Source: Oscillospiraceae bacterium
GTDB lineage: Bacteria; Bacillota; Clostridia; Oscillospirales; JAAYXM01
Assembly (NCBI GenBank): GCA_015068085.1
Contig: SVLF01000024.1
Span: 1 to 40,543 of the forward strand
DNA: 40,543 bases
Direction of reading: 5' to 3'
Within the stretch, counting starts at the first letter, position 1. Each line of letters starts with the position of its first letter. Both the position numbers and the translations under genes were made by a program. This document shows positions 8,344 through 18,800 of this stretch, in pieces. Below the pieces are notes generated by a model. It did not search any database. It was not told where the DNA came from and was given only the letters and a program-made list of their open reading frames with translations.

Positions 8344-8358
8344 AGCTTTTTTGGATTC

Positions 8359-9144
8359 TTATGTGCGTATCTTTTTTCTGTACTCAGCGGGAGGGAGCCC
8401 GAATTTTTTTGCAAAACAGCGCGAAAAATAATAGCGGTCACAAAACCCGAGAGCCTCGCTTATTTCTTTTATGGTGAGATTTGAGGTGCGTAGACTTTCC
8501 TCTGCTTTTATGAGAACACGGTCTGTGATATATTGCCCTAACGGAATGCCAATCTCGGCACTGAAGGCTTTGCGGAGCTTTGCAGGGGAGACAAAGAGAA
8601 CGTCTGCAATGTTTTCTGCGGTGAGCGAAGCTGCAGGATTTTCGGCTATATATTTAAGTGCCTGCATAACCGGCTCGGAGTTTTTTGTTATCCGTATATC
8701 GTCCATTTCATCTGTACAACGGCAAACAAGCTCATACAAGAACGCTTTTATAATGAAAATGCTCTTTGCGGAGCAAATCTTAAGCTCGTTCGTGATTTCT
8801 TTTATGCTTTTCACACCGGGAAACACAAGACAACGGTTAAGTCTTTCAAAAATATCATACCCTCCAGGGGTGATAACGGAAATGTGGAAAAAGGTTTTTG
8901 AAAGTGTTTTTTCGGTGCTGAAGGAAAAACGCAGTCCTGAGGGAATGACGTATATATTCCCGGGAGTCATAACAAGTGTTTCTTCGCCGTAGCGGAGCAC
9001 ACCTTCGCCGGCGGTAACCATATATATCCGCGAATACGGAGAGCATATATCATTCGCGTACCAGTTACTGTCAAGAACGACATGCCTTCCGCAAAGAATG
9101 TTTATATTCAGATCGGATAAGGTTGGTCCGGATGTTTGCGGCAT
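8359..9144 (-). CDS. AraC family transcriptional regulator
   Basis: This 261-aa protein has an N-terminal cupin-like half (about residues 25-100, with MVTAGEGVLRYGEE and MTPGNIYVIPSG) and a C-terminal AraC DNA-binding domain. The first helix pair is AENIADVLFVSPAKLRKAF and the second is IKEISEALGFCDRYYFSRCF, followed by GLPPAEYRKK. AAAGGGGA precedes the ATG at 9144. It starts 18 bases after the stop of the preceding AraC gene, so the two are co-transcribed. It lies directly upstream of the GH95-like operon, which is its most likely target. The inducer is probably a sugar but is unknown. Confidence 0.92.
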   Translation of the reverse strand: MPQTSGPTLSDLNINILCGRHVVLDSNWYANDICSPYSRIYMVTAGEGVLRYGEETLVMTPGNIYVIPSGLRFSFSTEKTLSKTFFHISVITPGGYDIFERLNRCLVFPGVKSIKEITNELKICSAKSIFIIKAFLYELVCRCTDEMDDIRITKNSEPVMQALKYIAENPAASLTAENIADVLFVSPAKLRKAFSAEIGIPLGQYITDRVLIKAEESLRTSNLTIKEISEALGFCDRYYFSRCFAKKFGLPPAEYRKKIRT

Positions 9145-9162
9145 TTTTAATTATCCCCTTTA

Positions 9163-10176
9163 TCAGAATTTACCTATTGACGCATTGAAATGCTCCTGCA
9201 CAAGCTCGGAAGAGCGGAAATGCTCCCAGGCTTTTCGGTCTCGCCTCTTAGGCATTGTACGCTCGTTTTCGCGCGTGCGCTCGATCATAATGTTGCGCAG
9301 ACGGTGCGGTGGATGTGAAAAATTCTTAATGCATTCCTTTGTGAAATGGGCATTGCTTGAAAACCCGCATTCGTCTGCGATTTCGGCAATGCTTTTTCTT
9401 GTATAACGCATAAGCTCGATGACAAGCCGGATGCGCATGCCTCTCTGCATATCGTGGAAAGACATTCCGGTAACCTTTCGAAATGTCCTGGTGAAGGTGC
9501 TGCGGGACATTGACGCACGCTGCGCGGCATCATCTGTTGAGAGCTTTTTTGTGCAGTTTTCGCTCATCAGGTTCGTCTCCGCATAAATAAGCTTTGCTTT
9601 TGTGAGCGCCTCGGAAAGCACGGATGCATCAGGCTTGCATGCCGAAGCTTTTGCACATAAATCAAAAAAGCAACAAAGCAATTTTAATATTTTCGTAAGA
9701 AGCATATCCGAGTGCTTTTCATACTCTGAATAAATTTCTCCGATAAGGCGGTCGGCTTCCGTTTTTTCGCTGCCCTGAAGAAAAAGCGAGGTTGGAATAA
9801 CAGAATCTTTATATACTGCTTCTTTGTATGAAAGAGGATAAAACGGGGTACGGTTTCTGGTGAAAAACCTCGGGAGAAGAGAAATCGTAACAACAATCGT
9901 GTTTTCAATATCGGATTTGCGTGTGTCCGTTTTATGGACGGTATATGGCATAATTAGTGAGATATCACCCGCTCTGCACACCTTTTGCTCTCCGTTTATC
10001 GTGTGGATATATTCACCTTTTATCGTATAATAAAGCTGAAAATAGTCGTGATAATGGGAGTAGTCACAGGTGTTTGTCCAGAAGGTGTCGATGCTGATGC
10101 CGTAGTGATTGAGAAATGTTTCATCAAGGTTAAGAAACGCCATGGGGTAAAGCGGTTCTTGGGGAAGATAATTCAA
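9163..10176 (-). CDS. AraC family transcriptional regulator (TTG start)
   Basis: This 337-aa protein has an N-terminal cupin segment (YHDYFQLYYTIKGEYIHTI, then CRAGDISLIMPYTVHKTDT) and a C-terminal double helix-turn-helix. The latter has DDAAQRASMSRSTFTRTFRK and IAEIADECGFSSNAHFTKEC, then SHPPHRLRNI. About 40 residues rich in Arg and Lys follow the DNA-binding domain, which is longer than usual. The TTG at 10176 is preferred because AAAGGACGG lies at the right distance. A GTG nine bases upstream is possible but lies within that site. It has its own promoter and is divergent from the secreted-protein genes, so it is a good candidate activator of them as well as of the GH95-like operon. Confidence 0.88.
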   Translation of the reverse strand: MNYLPQEPLYPMAFLNLDETFLNHYGISIDTFWTNTCDYSHYHDYFQLYYTIKGEYIHTINGEQKVCRAGDISLIMPYTVHKTDTRKSDIENTIVVTISLLPRFFTRNRTPFYPLSYKEAVYKDSVIPTSLFLQGSEKTEADRLIGEIYSEYEKHSDMLLTKILKLLCCFFDLCAKASACKPDASVLSEALTKAKLIYAETNLMSENCTKKLSTDDAAQRASMSRSTFTRTFRKVTGMSFHDMQRGMRIRLVIELMRYTRKSIAEIADECGFSSNAHFTKECIKNFSHPPHRLRNIMIERTRENERTMPKRRDRKAWEHFRSSELVQEHFNASIGKF

Positions 10177-10200
10177 AATAATCACCGTCCTTTTGTAAGT

Positions 10201-10229
10201 ATAATACACTATAAATCAGGAAAAATCAA
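10201..10229 (-). promoter_or_regulatory. Promoter of the two-gene AraC unit
   Basis: Minus-strand TTGATT (10224-10229) and TATTAT (10201-10206) are 17 bases apart. The start site would fall shortly before the TTG start codon, giving a leader of roughly 20 bases. I could not find an equally good promoter for the plus-strand gene at 10349 in the remaining 120 bases. TTGACC at 10238 and TTGACG at 10264 lack a convincing -10. Confidence 0.6.
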
Positions 10230-10348
10230 GTCTTAATTTGACCTGAAAGTATAAAAAATTATATTGACGACAAACGCCCTTTAATGTTACTCTAAATTTA
10301 CAACCGGGCATTACGTTAAATTGCTCAAAATTAAGGAGGAAAAATCTC

Positions 10349-12745
10349 ATGAAAAAAGCATTATCATTAATTCTCGCAATGATGCTTGTGGTCGGTCTTA
10401 TCCCTGCCGCATTTGCATCAGACGCCCCGCCGGCAGAGGGATACACGTATGTGTTTTCAAACGCCGCACATACCGGGTCGGCAGGGAATACTGGCTCAGT
10501 TTCATTTGCCACCACTATGCAGAGCATAGAAACTACCGATACATCAGTTTCTGCTCGCTGGGGGTATGTTGCAGAAGCTTTTCCCGTTGCAGACAGTTCA
10601 TGTACGGACTCAAGTCAAATGCGTCTTTCCTACTACAGACCGGATGATGACATAAACAAAGCGGTAACCTTTGATCCGGATATGGAAGGAACTGTTTCTG
10701 CGCTTTGCTTGGAGCTTGAGGTTACCGATGGCGGAACATTCGTTCCTACTCTTAATTATGCAAGTCATTCCTTGGGACCGATTGTAGAGTTGTATCTTGT
10801 TCCGAAAAGCGATGTTTCCGATGTGATAACAAATGATAATCTTTCTGATTTTGTAAAGAAGAAGCTTGACTCGAAATACCGTATAGGAACGGTTGATGCT
10901 TGTTCCGGTTCATCACTTAAAATGCGCTCTGTTGAGCTTAAGAGCAATACGAATTGTTATTTTATAATGGTTCCGAACGGTGAAAGCAAGGCTGCGGCTG
11001 AGTATGCAGCAAAAAACAATAAAAATTTTCATTATTTCCTTCTCAAAAGCCTTGAGCTGAAGCCGAGGGAGGGTGAATATGAAAAATACGATTACTTGTT
11101 CACCATGAATGGCGGTATTGACATAGACACTGGTGACGGTACGGGTATGAAACAAGATACGGAAATGTCTGCTGATGAACAGAAAAAAGGGAACAGCACG
11201 GTAGGATATTGGCAAAACGGCACTGATTATATGCTATATAACACAGCTATAGAGCGCTTCATTAAGGACGATTATATATACATCGACACAGCAAAGAGTG
11301 GAAAATGGTCTTTTGGGGGACAAAACGGAAGATCCTCAATGTATATCAATAAAAACGGATTTATGATGTCTGCCGCTGATATTACAGACAGATACTTTGC
11401 CCTTAAGCTTTATGTGGAGAATCCTGATACATACGATATGTCATTCCAGAGAACAAGCCTGTCTTATAACGCAGAAGTTCAGTTTTCGTTCTTCCCTGCG
11501 GACAAAGAATTAAATTCGGATAACATTGCCGCAAATACAGTGGGCAATAAGATTGACCTTCAGACGGTAAATGGAGAGGTAACTATAGGAAAAGTTACGG
11601 CAAACGCTGCCGGGGAATATTATCTCGTCGTATCGTATACGGGATATGGCACATGCGGTTACAGTGGCACTGTACGCGGTGCCCACCTCAAATCCATTCA
11701 TCTTACAGCGACTACACCGACTTATGCCGCCGAGCCGGGCGATGAGTTTGTAAACGTAGACCCCGAAAATGCAGAAGTAGCGGGAGAAGCAACAATAAGC
11801 AACGAAATAAGCGTATTGGCAAAGGATACTGACGGGACTGAAATTGATGCTGAGATAACAACAGGTGAAAATTCCGTCACCGCTCCGCAGACTGTCGGCG
11901 ATTACGAGTTCCTCTACTGGGCAAAGGGCATAGGCATGAACCAGAAGAAGGTAGGCACTGACTTAACATACAACTATACCAAAGAAACAGAAAAGCTCTG
12001 GCTCTTTGCAGTATATCGCAATACCAAAGAAGCTGCTAAAAACGCAACCTTCTATAACGCAAACGGCGACATTCTCGCCACAGTTGCAATTGCAGACGGC
12101 ACGGTTACCACTCCCGCATTTACAAACGTATCCCTTGCAGGTTACGGCACGGTAAAGGGCTGGAAGTACGCAGCAGACGGCGTGACCTACGGTGCAAATG
12201 AAGAAGTTACGGTAACAGGAGATGCGCTCTTCGTAGCAGACTATGACGAGTTAAATACTTCCATTGACATTACTGCTACAAATGGTACAATAACTGTAGA
12301 GGGCGGAAAGGAAAAGCCGCTCTTCGGAGATAAGGTTACCGTTACCGCACCGGCACGCAAGGACAATACAAAGCTCTTCAACTACTGGAAAAAGGGTGAC
12401 GAGATAGTAAGCTTTGACCGCGAATATTCCTTCTGCGCATGGGAAGCTTGCACGCTTACTGCCGTGTATTCGGATTATGTTCCGCTTGCAGATACGGTAA
12501 GAAAAATAATCCTCGGCAATGCAGGAAACACATACGTTGCAGAGTTCATCGGCTTTGACGGTGCGGATGTTCTTGAGCGTGGTATTGCGTTTGCAACAGA
12601 GGGAAATGCAAGCTATGCATCAATTAACCGCGCTGTTATGACCAAAAAGGATTTAAACCACCTTGCAGCGGTTAATGACATAGAAGCAACAAGCGTTGTC
12701 GGTTATGTAATCGATAAAGAAGGCAATGTTTATTACAGTAAGTAA
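10349..12745 (+). CDS. Secreted modular protein (duplicated sandwich module, Ig/InlB-like repeats)
   Basis: This 798-aa protein has a clear signal peptide (MKKALSLILAMMLVVGLIPA, cut near AFAS-D) and a strong AAGGAGG site. Residues about 32-242 form a module, starting YTYVFSNAAHTG, that is repeated at the start of the next gene. Residues about 245-450 hold a second, divergent copy with the same GEYYLVV signature. From about 455 come two or three repeats resembling bacterial Listeria-Bacteroides/InlB-type beta-repeats (EFLYWAKG, LFNYWKKGDE). The C-terminus (residues 710-798) is unrecognised. It has no SLH, LPXTG or membrane anchor, so it is presumably released or held by partners. No catalytic motif is seen. 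A polysaccharide-binding role beside the surface lyase is an inference. Confidence 0.8.
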   Translation: MKKALSLILAMMLVVGLIPAAFASDAPPAEGYTYVFSNAAHTGSAGNTGSVSFATTMQSIETTDTSVSARWGYVAEAFPVADSSCTDSSQMRLSYYRPDDDINKAVTFDPDMEGTVSALCLELEVTDGGTFVPTLNYASHSLGPIVELYLVPKSDVSDVITNDNLSDFVKKKLDSKYRIGTVDACSGSSLKMRSVELKSNTNCYFIMVPNGESKAAAEYAAKNNKNFHYFLLKSLELKPREGEYEKYDYLFTMNGGIDIDTGDGTGMKQDTEMSADEQKKGNSTVGYWQNGTDYMLYNTAIERFIKDDYIYIDTAKSGKWSFGGQNGRSSMYINKNGFMMSAADITDRYFALKLYVENPDTYDMSFQRTSLSYNAEVQFSFFPADKELNSDNIAANTVGNKIDLQTVNGEVTIGKVTANAAGEYYLVVSYTGYGTCGYSGTVRGAHLKSIHLTATTPTYAAEPGDEFVNVDPENAEVAGEATISNEISVLAKDTDGTEIDAEITTGENSVTAPQTVGDYEFLYWAKGIGMNQKKVGTDLTYNYTKETEKLWLFAVYRNTKEAAKNATFYNANGDILATVAIADGTVTTPAFTNVSLAGYGTVKGWKYAADGVTYGANEEVTVTGDALFVADYDELNTSIDITATNGTITVEGGKEKPLFGDKVTVTAPARKDNTKLFNYWKKGDEIVSFDREYSFCAWEACTLTAVYSDYVPLADTVRKIILGNAGNTYVAEFIGFDGADVLERGIAFATEGNASYASINRAVMTKKDLNHLAAVNDIEATSVVGYVIDKEGNVYYSK

Positions 12746-12760
12746 GAATTAAAGGCAACA

Positions 12761-12796
12761 GAGACGGAGGGCTAAAATTAAACAACTTTCCGTCTC
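12761..12796 (+). other. Intercistronic hairpin between the two secreted-protein genes
   Basis: GAGACGGA (12761-12768) and TCCGTCTC (12789-12796) form a perfect 8-bp stem with a 20-base loop. There is no U-tract after it, so it is more likely a partial terminator or an mRNA stabiliser or processing site that lets the two genes be expressed at different levels. The ribosome binding site of the next gene lies just after it. Confidence 0.45.
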
Positions 12797-12821
12797 GCTT
12801 TCTCAGAAAAAGGAGAAAAAC

Positions 12822-15800
12822 GTGAAAAGAATAATATCGTTTTTATTATTGCTGACGCTTGTCTCGGGGCTTCTGCCCGCGGGCGTTCTGGCAAGTGAAG
12901 AAACAGGCGATACGGCAAATAAGTCGTATACGTATGTGTTTACAAATGCAGCTCATACAGGATCTGCGACTGCTACCTCGGTTGTCAGTTTTTCAGCAAC
13001 TGCGCATAGCATTGATACCACCGTAGCCTCGGTTTCCGCGCCGTGGGGATATGTGGCACAGAGTTTTCCGCATACTGTGGCAGCAATGGGCACTGAAGCG
13101 GCAAATGCCCGCCTGTCTTACTACAGACCGGATTCAAAAGCGGCAAATGCCGTAGTTTTCAATCCGCAGAGCGAGGATGCTGCATCGGCACTTTGCTTAG
13201 AGATTGATGTGGCAAACGGCGGTGAATTTGTTCCTTCTTTAAAATATTCAAAACACAGTCTTGGTCCTGTTGTGGAGCTTTATGTTGTTCCGAAAGGTGA
13301 TACGGCTCCGACGAATACGACCCTTTCCGATTATGTGAAGTCACTTGACGAAAAGTACCATATCGGAACGGTTAATGCTTACGGAAGCGGAAGCGGGACG
13401 GATAACTTTTCTCCGCGAACGCTTTCTGCGGGAAGATATTATTTCATCATAGTTCCAAATGGTGAAAGCGAATCTGCGGCTGCTTATGCAACGAATAACA
13501 ATAAAACCTTTCACTATTTTCTTCCTGCAAGCTTAACGTTTGATCCGAGAGAGCTGCAGGTCACTGCATCACTTGGTTCGGAGGCTATTGAAATCGGCGA
13601 AAGCACTAAGATAACGGCTTTATCCTCCATGGTTGACGGAGGAGAGCTTCCGGGTGAGGTTACATATAGCTTTGCGTCGAAGAATACCGGTGTTGCAGAA
13701 GTTGATAACGACGGAAACGTTACGGCAGTTTCGGACGGTACAGCCGAAATTGTTGTAACGGCAAGCTGCGGCACGCTTAAGGCATCAAAAACTCTTTCGG
13801 TAAAAGTGAGCAAACCACTCCCTGATGCTCCGTCATTCACCTACGACTTCAATCAGATTGACGGCAAAACATCAAACAATTTGGTTCTTGATCCCACAAA
13901 CGCAGGATATGACAACACAAACGGAACATGGGAATACGTAAAAGTAAGCGGAACAAGCGTTAGAACCGTGGATTATTACGGTATTTACATAAGTATGTAT
14001 GATACTACGGATTATGTTGCGCTTAAGCTCAATGTTCCGTATGCGGGGAAATACAATGCGAAACTCGTGTACTATCAGGATAAAAAAACAGGCGGAGTCG
14101 GTGATGTTTTCCTTATTCCCGCATCTGCGGATATATCTACAACCGCTGCAGTAGACGGGAATAAAGAAAAGATAAATCTGCTCCGTGACATAAGCTATTT
14201 CAACACCGAACCCGACCCCGTATCCAAATACGATGTTGAAAGTGATACAGCGGCTCTGACGATTCCCGAAGCCGGGGAATACTATCTTATATTCCGCTCG
14301 ACCGGCACGCATAGCGGTTATTACGGTCAATACCCACATAAGTTTATTCTCGAGGGAAAAGATACATCCGCGTCTGCCGTTATGTATGCAACCGTGACCA
14401 CCTCAAAGAAAGAGGTTAAGCCGGGCGAGACGGCAGAGGTCATTGCGACAGGCTGGATGAATAACGGTGAAGAGCTTACGAACGATGTGGTATATACCTA
14501 TGAGCCGTCTGACAGCTCGGTTATCAGCATAGACGAAAAGGGAAAAATCACCGGTCTCAAGGACGGCAGAGTGTCCATAAAGGTAACGCTCTCCGTCGGC
14601 GAGCGGGCGCTGACTTATGAAGTTCCGTTTATTGTAGACTCTACTGAAAAGACAGGGTATACGGTGTTTTACAATCTTGCAGAGGTTTCGGCGGCAAATA
14701 TTACGTCTAAACCTGCCTTTGCTACTATGACGCCTGACCGCAATGATAACTTCTGGGGGTATCTTGCAAATTCGGATAGTCAGGCAACGCCGAACTGGGC
14801 ATTTTCATACACAGAGTCCGGTCTACGCATCGGGCAGAACAGATGGGCATCCTTCGTGATAAATGTCCCTGTTGAGGGTGTTTATACTATGTATATCGAA
14901 CACGGAATGCATAAGGAAGGCTGCGATGTCGGTGTATATGTTTCTGACGGGACACAGACCGATTCACCGATTGATGATGCATATTTTGTCGGAAGCTTTA
15001 ACACTCTTGATGCAAATGCCGACAATTACAAAACGCTTAATGCTAACCCGTCCTATATAGCAAATGTAAGCCTCAAAAAAGGCATTAACCGAGTGGCTTT
15101 CCGTGCGCCCAAAAGCTCGGGGAATGCCTTTGCCATTGCGGGTAACATAATCCTCGACGGCGGCGATAAAACGCTTCTTATGCACGCCGATATGGAGATT
15201 TCTGACGGCGGAAAGGTTACGGTTTCCGGAAAAATGAGCGATGGAAGTGATGCCGATCTCAGCCGCGCCGAGATAAAGTATCAAAGTTCAAATACGGAGG
15301 TTGTTGAGGTTCCGGCAAAGGGAAATGCGCTTATTATAAAGGCACCGGGAGAAGCAACAATAACGGCGGAAATAAGCCTTAACGGTGAAGAACCGGTTAC
15401 GGTAACGAAAAAGCTTACCGTAACAAAGCTTCCGGAGGCTTTCCCCGGAATTGATGTTGAGTACAATTTCTACGAAAAAAGCGGCTCTTGGGATCCTGTA
15501 AACAATCCTCCCGAAGGCTTTGATGCTGCGAAATATCCGGGCGATCTCCGCGGTATAACATATCAGTATACCGGTGTCAACGGTATGGGGAACTGGCAGT
15601 ACGGTATGACAGGCGGAAATGCCGCATGGACGCCGAAATACGGACAGGTGTATATGTACGAAGGTGCGGAGGATAATCCTGAAAAATTTCTCCGTTTGCA
15701 GCTTCCGAAGGTTGGCGACTGGGTAGCCTTTGATATAAAAGTACCTCAAAAGGGGAGATATGTTGCGGAGTTCTTATACTCGGTGCAGGGAACATATGCA

Positions 15801-18800
15801 ACAAAGAGCGATATATTTATTCTCCCGAAGGACGAAACAACCGATACATGGGAAGAAATCACCGAAATTCTCAAAACTGCAACACCGATTGGAACTGCGG
15901 ACTATTACGATGAAAACGTAGTAACATATAAAGCCGAAACCATTGAGCTGGGCGAGGTGCAGTTTGAAAAAGCCGGAGAATACAGACTTATTTTCAAACG
16001 TCGCGCAGACTCTGTTTTCGGTTATGATTTCCCCAAAAAGCTCACGCTTTACGGCAAAAATCAAATGCACTATATAGATATGTATCTTGATAAGAATGAG
16101 ATTGAGTTCGGTGATACGGCTAAGATAAACGTAACTGCAAGCCGTCTTGACGGGTCTGTTTTAAGCCCGGAAGATTATGTGATGAGTGCATCGTCATCTG
16201 ATTCTACCGTGGTTTCGGTATCAAACGATGGCGTTGTTGCCGGAAAGGGTGACGGAACGGCAACAATATCCGTGAAGATTGAAGATAAAGCGGGCAACAT
16301 TGTCACCGGTGAGTTTATTGTTACGGCAGTTGACAACACTCCGATTATCGGAAGTTCTTTGAATGTTAAAGATGTCCTCTACGAAGAGGAAACGGCGGAT
16401 ATATCCTGGGTTCTTGAAAGAGAAAGCAAAAATTCAGTTGTTATTCCGGCAGGAAGCATTACTTATTATTACAGCGAGCCCGGCGTTGTTTCAATAGATA
16501 ATATGGGCGTTATCCGCGGTGAAAAGGCGGGAACGGTCGAAATCAGCGCAAGCGCAATCTTCCGCGGCGAGGAAATGACCGCAAAAGCCACCGTTGAGGT
16601 TGTTGTTGACGACCGCAAAACCGAGCCGACGTATTATACATACGAAAAGCGCGAGGCAATTGCTGAAAACGTAAGAAAATACGATTGGGCAAAAAGCCAG
16701 ATGAAGTCAGCGTGCAATCAGGCGGATAAATACCTCGATAAGTATATGACGATTTACGCTCAGCTTCCGGGCGAGGGTATACCGAGAAGTGTAAGAGCAA
16801 GCCTTAAGGATGACCCGGATGCATATACTTGCCGCTATTGCGGAACGGATCTGACGGCAAAGTACGCAGGCGGTCTTGTTTCGGGCTTCGCGGTTGATGT
16901 TGTAAACCGTCCGTGGCAGGTGCAGTGCATGGAATGCAAGCGTCTCTTCCCAAGTAATGATTTCGAAAGTTTCTTTGAACTCGGACGCGACCAAGCGGGA
17001 TATTTTGACGTAACCCGCGCAAGGCAGAAGCACCACGAGATGCTCTTCCACAATGGCGTGGAGTGTGAATGTGAGGCACCCGCAGAGGAGTTTTCCGATG
17101 CCTGGTATGAATTTTACGGCTACGGAAACCCGGAGGGATATCTTTACAACGAGCTTTATTCCGAGCTTCGTGACAAGTCAAAGCCGGAATCATACAACAA
17201 AGATCCGCGCACAGGAGAAACTATAGACGGTAATCGCTGGGGTGTAGATGACGGCTTCGGCTATAAGACCGGAAGAATGGCGACGGAGACGTGCGAGGAA
17301 ATCTACACCTACATTGCAGTCTACAACAGAGAACTCCATGCAGAGATGGAGGATGCACTTCTTTATCTCACACGTGCATATCTCTTCAATGGTGATGAAA
17401 AGTACGGACGTGCGGGAGCAATCCTCACAGACCGTCTTGCAGACCTCTATCCGAGCTATGACCTTGAAGGAATTGGCGGTATCAAATATGCTCACAACGA
17501 CGGTAACCGAGGCGTAGGCAAAATCTTCGGATGTATAAGCGAAGCGAACTACACACAGCGTAATGCACTTGCATGTGATGCGTTCTTCCCGATGATTGAG
17601 GATGCGGAGGTTTTATCGTTCCTTCACGCTGAGGCAGTAAAGCGCGGACTTAAAAACGATAAGTCAACTCCCGAAAAGATATGGGACAACTGGGAACGCG
17701 GAATCCTGGATGAAACCTATTATGCAATGCAGCGCAGACAAATTAACGGAAACTTCGGTATGAAGCAGAACGCTATTGCGTGTGCTGCGATAATTCGTGA
17801 CCGCGAGCCGCTTACAAGCGAAATGTTAAAGTGGTTGTACGCAACGGATACAACTCCGAATGACTGGCACAAAGCAGCGGGCGGCGACCTTATGACGCAG
17901 CTTATCGACGTTGTTGACCGCGACGGAAATAATAATGAGTCCAATCCTTATTATAACTCAATTATTATTCAGAATCTGTATGTAGCAGCAGAGGCGCTTT
18001 CATATTATAAGGGTGAAGGCGACTATAACCTCTATGATAATCCGAAGTTTGCAGAGCTGTTTGTAGGACTCATCCCGTTCTTTACAACGGAGAATAAAAC
18101 ACTTGCAATTGGTGATGGTGGCGGGACGGCAAACGTGGGAGGACTTGAGTATATAACATACTACTACGATGCCTTCGATAAGCTTAAAGACACGGTATAC
18201 GGACCGCAGATTGCAGACTATCTCTATATGAGAAATGGTTTCACTGCAGAAGGTCTTAGTTATGATATTTACAAGAAAAATCCCGAAAGCCTTGAAGAGG
18301 AAGTGCTCAAGTATATGAGCGACACCGTACAGCAAGGAAGCAGAAATCTTACGGGATATGGTCTTGCGATACTTCGTGATGGTGTGAAGTCGAAGAACTC
18401 CACAGCGCAGACCGCGGTAAACACACTGCGCGACAACTGGATTTACTACGGCGGAACACATATGAGTCACAAGCATAGGGATACGCTCACGCTCAGTATG
18501 GATGCCTATGGCATAGATGTTGCACCGGACATTGGTGAGCCTGAGCAGAAAACGTATCAGCCAAACCGATTCCAGTGGGTGAGGACGACGATTTCTCACA
18601 ACACGGTTCTTGTCAATGAAAAAGAGCAGCCGAATTATACGGTAAACGGCAATCCGCTTCACTTTGAGGATGCCGGAGCTGTTAAGGTTATGGATATAGA
18701 AGCTCCCGGTGTCTATAACGAAACGAGCCAGTACCGAAGGACTGCAGTTATGATAGAGGCATCTGATGATGTTTCCTACACGGTTGATTTCTTCCGCGTA

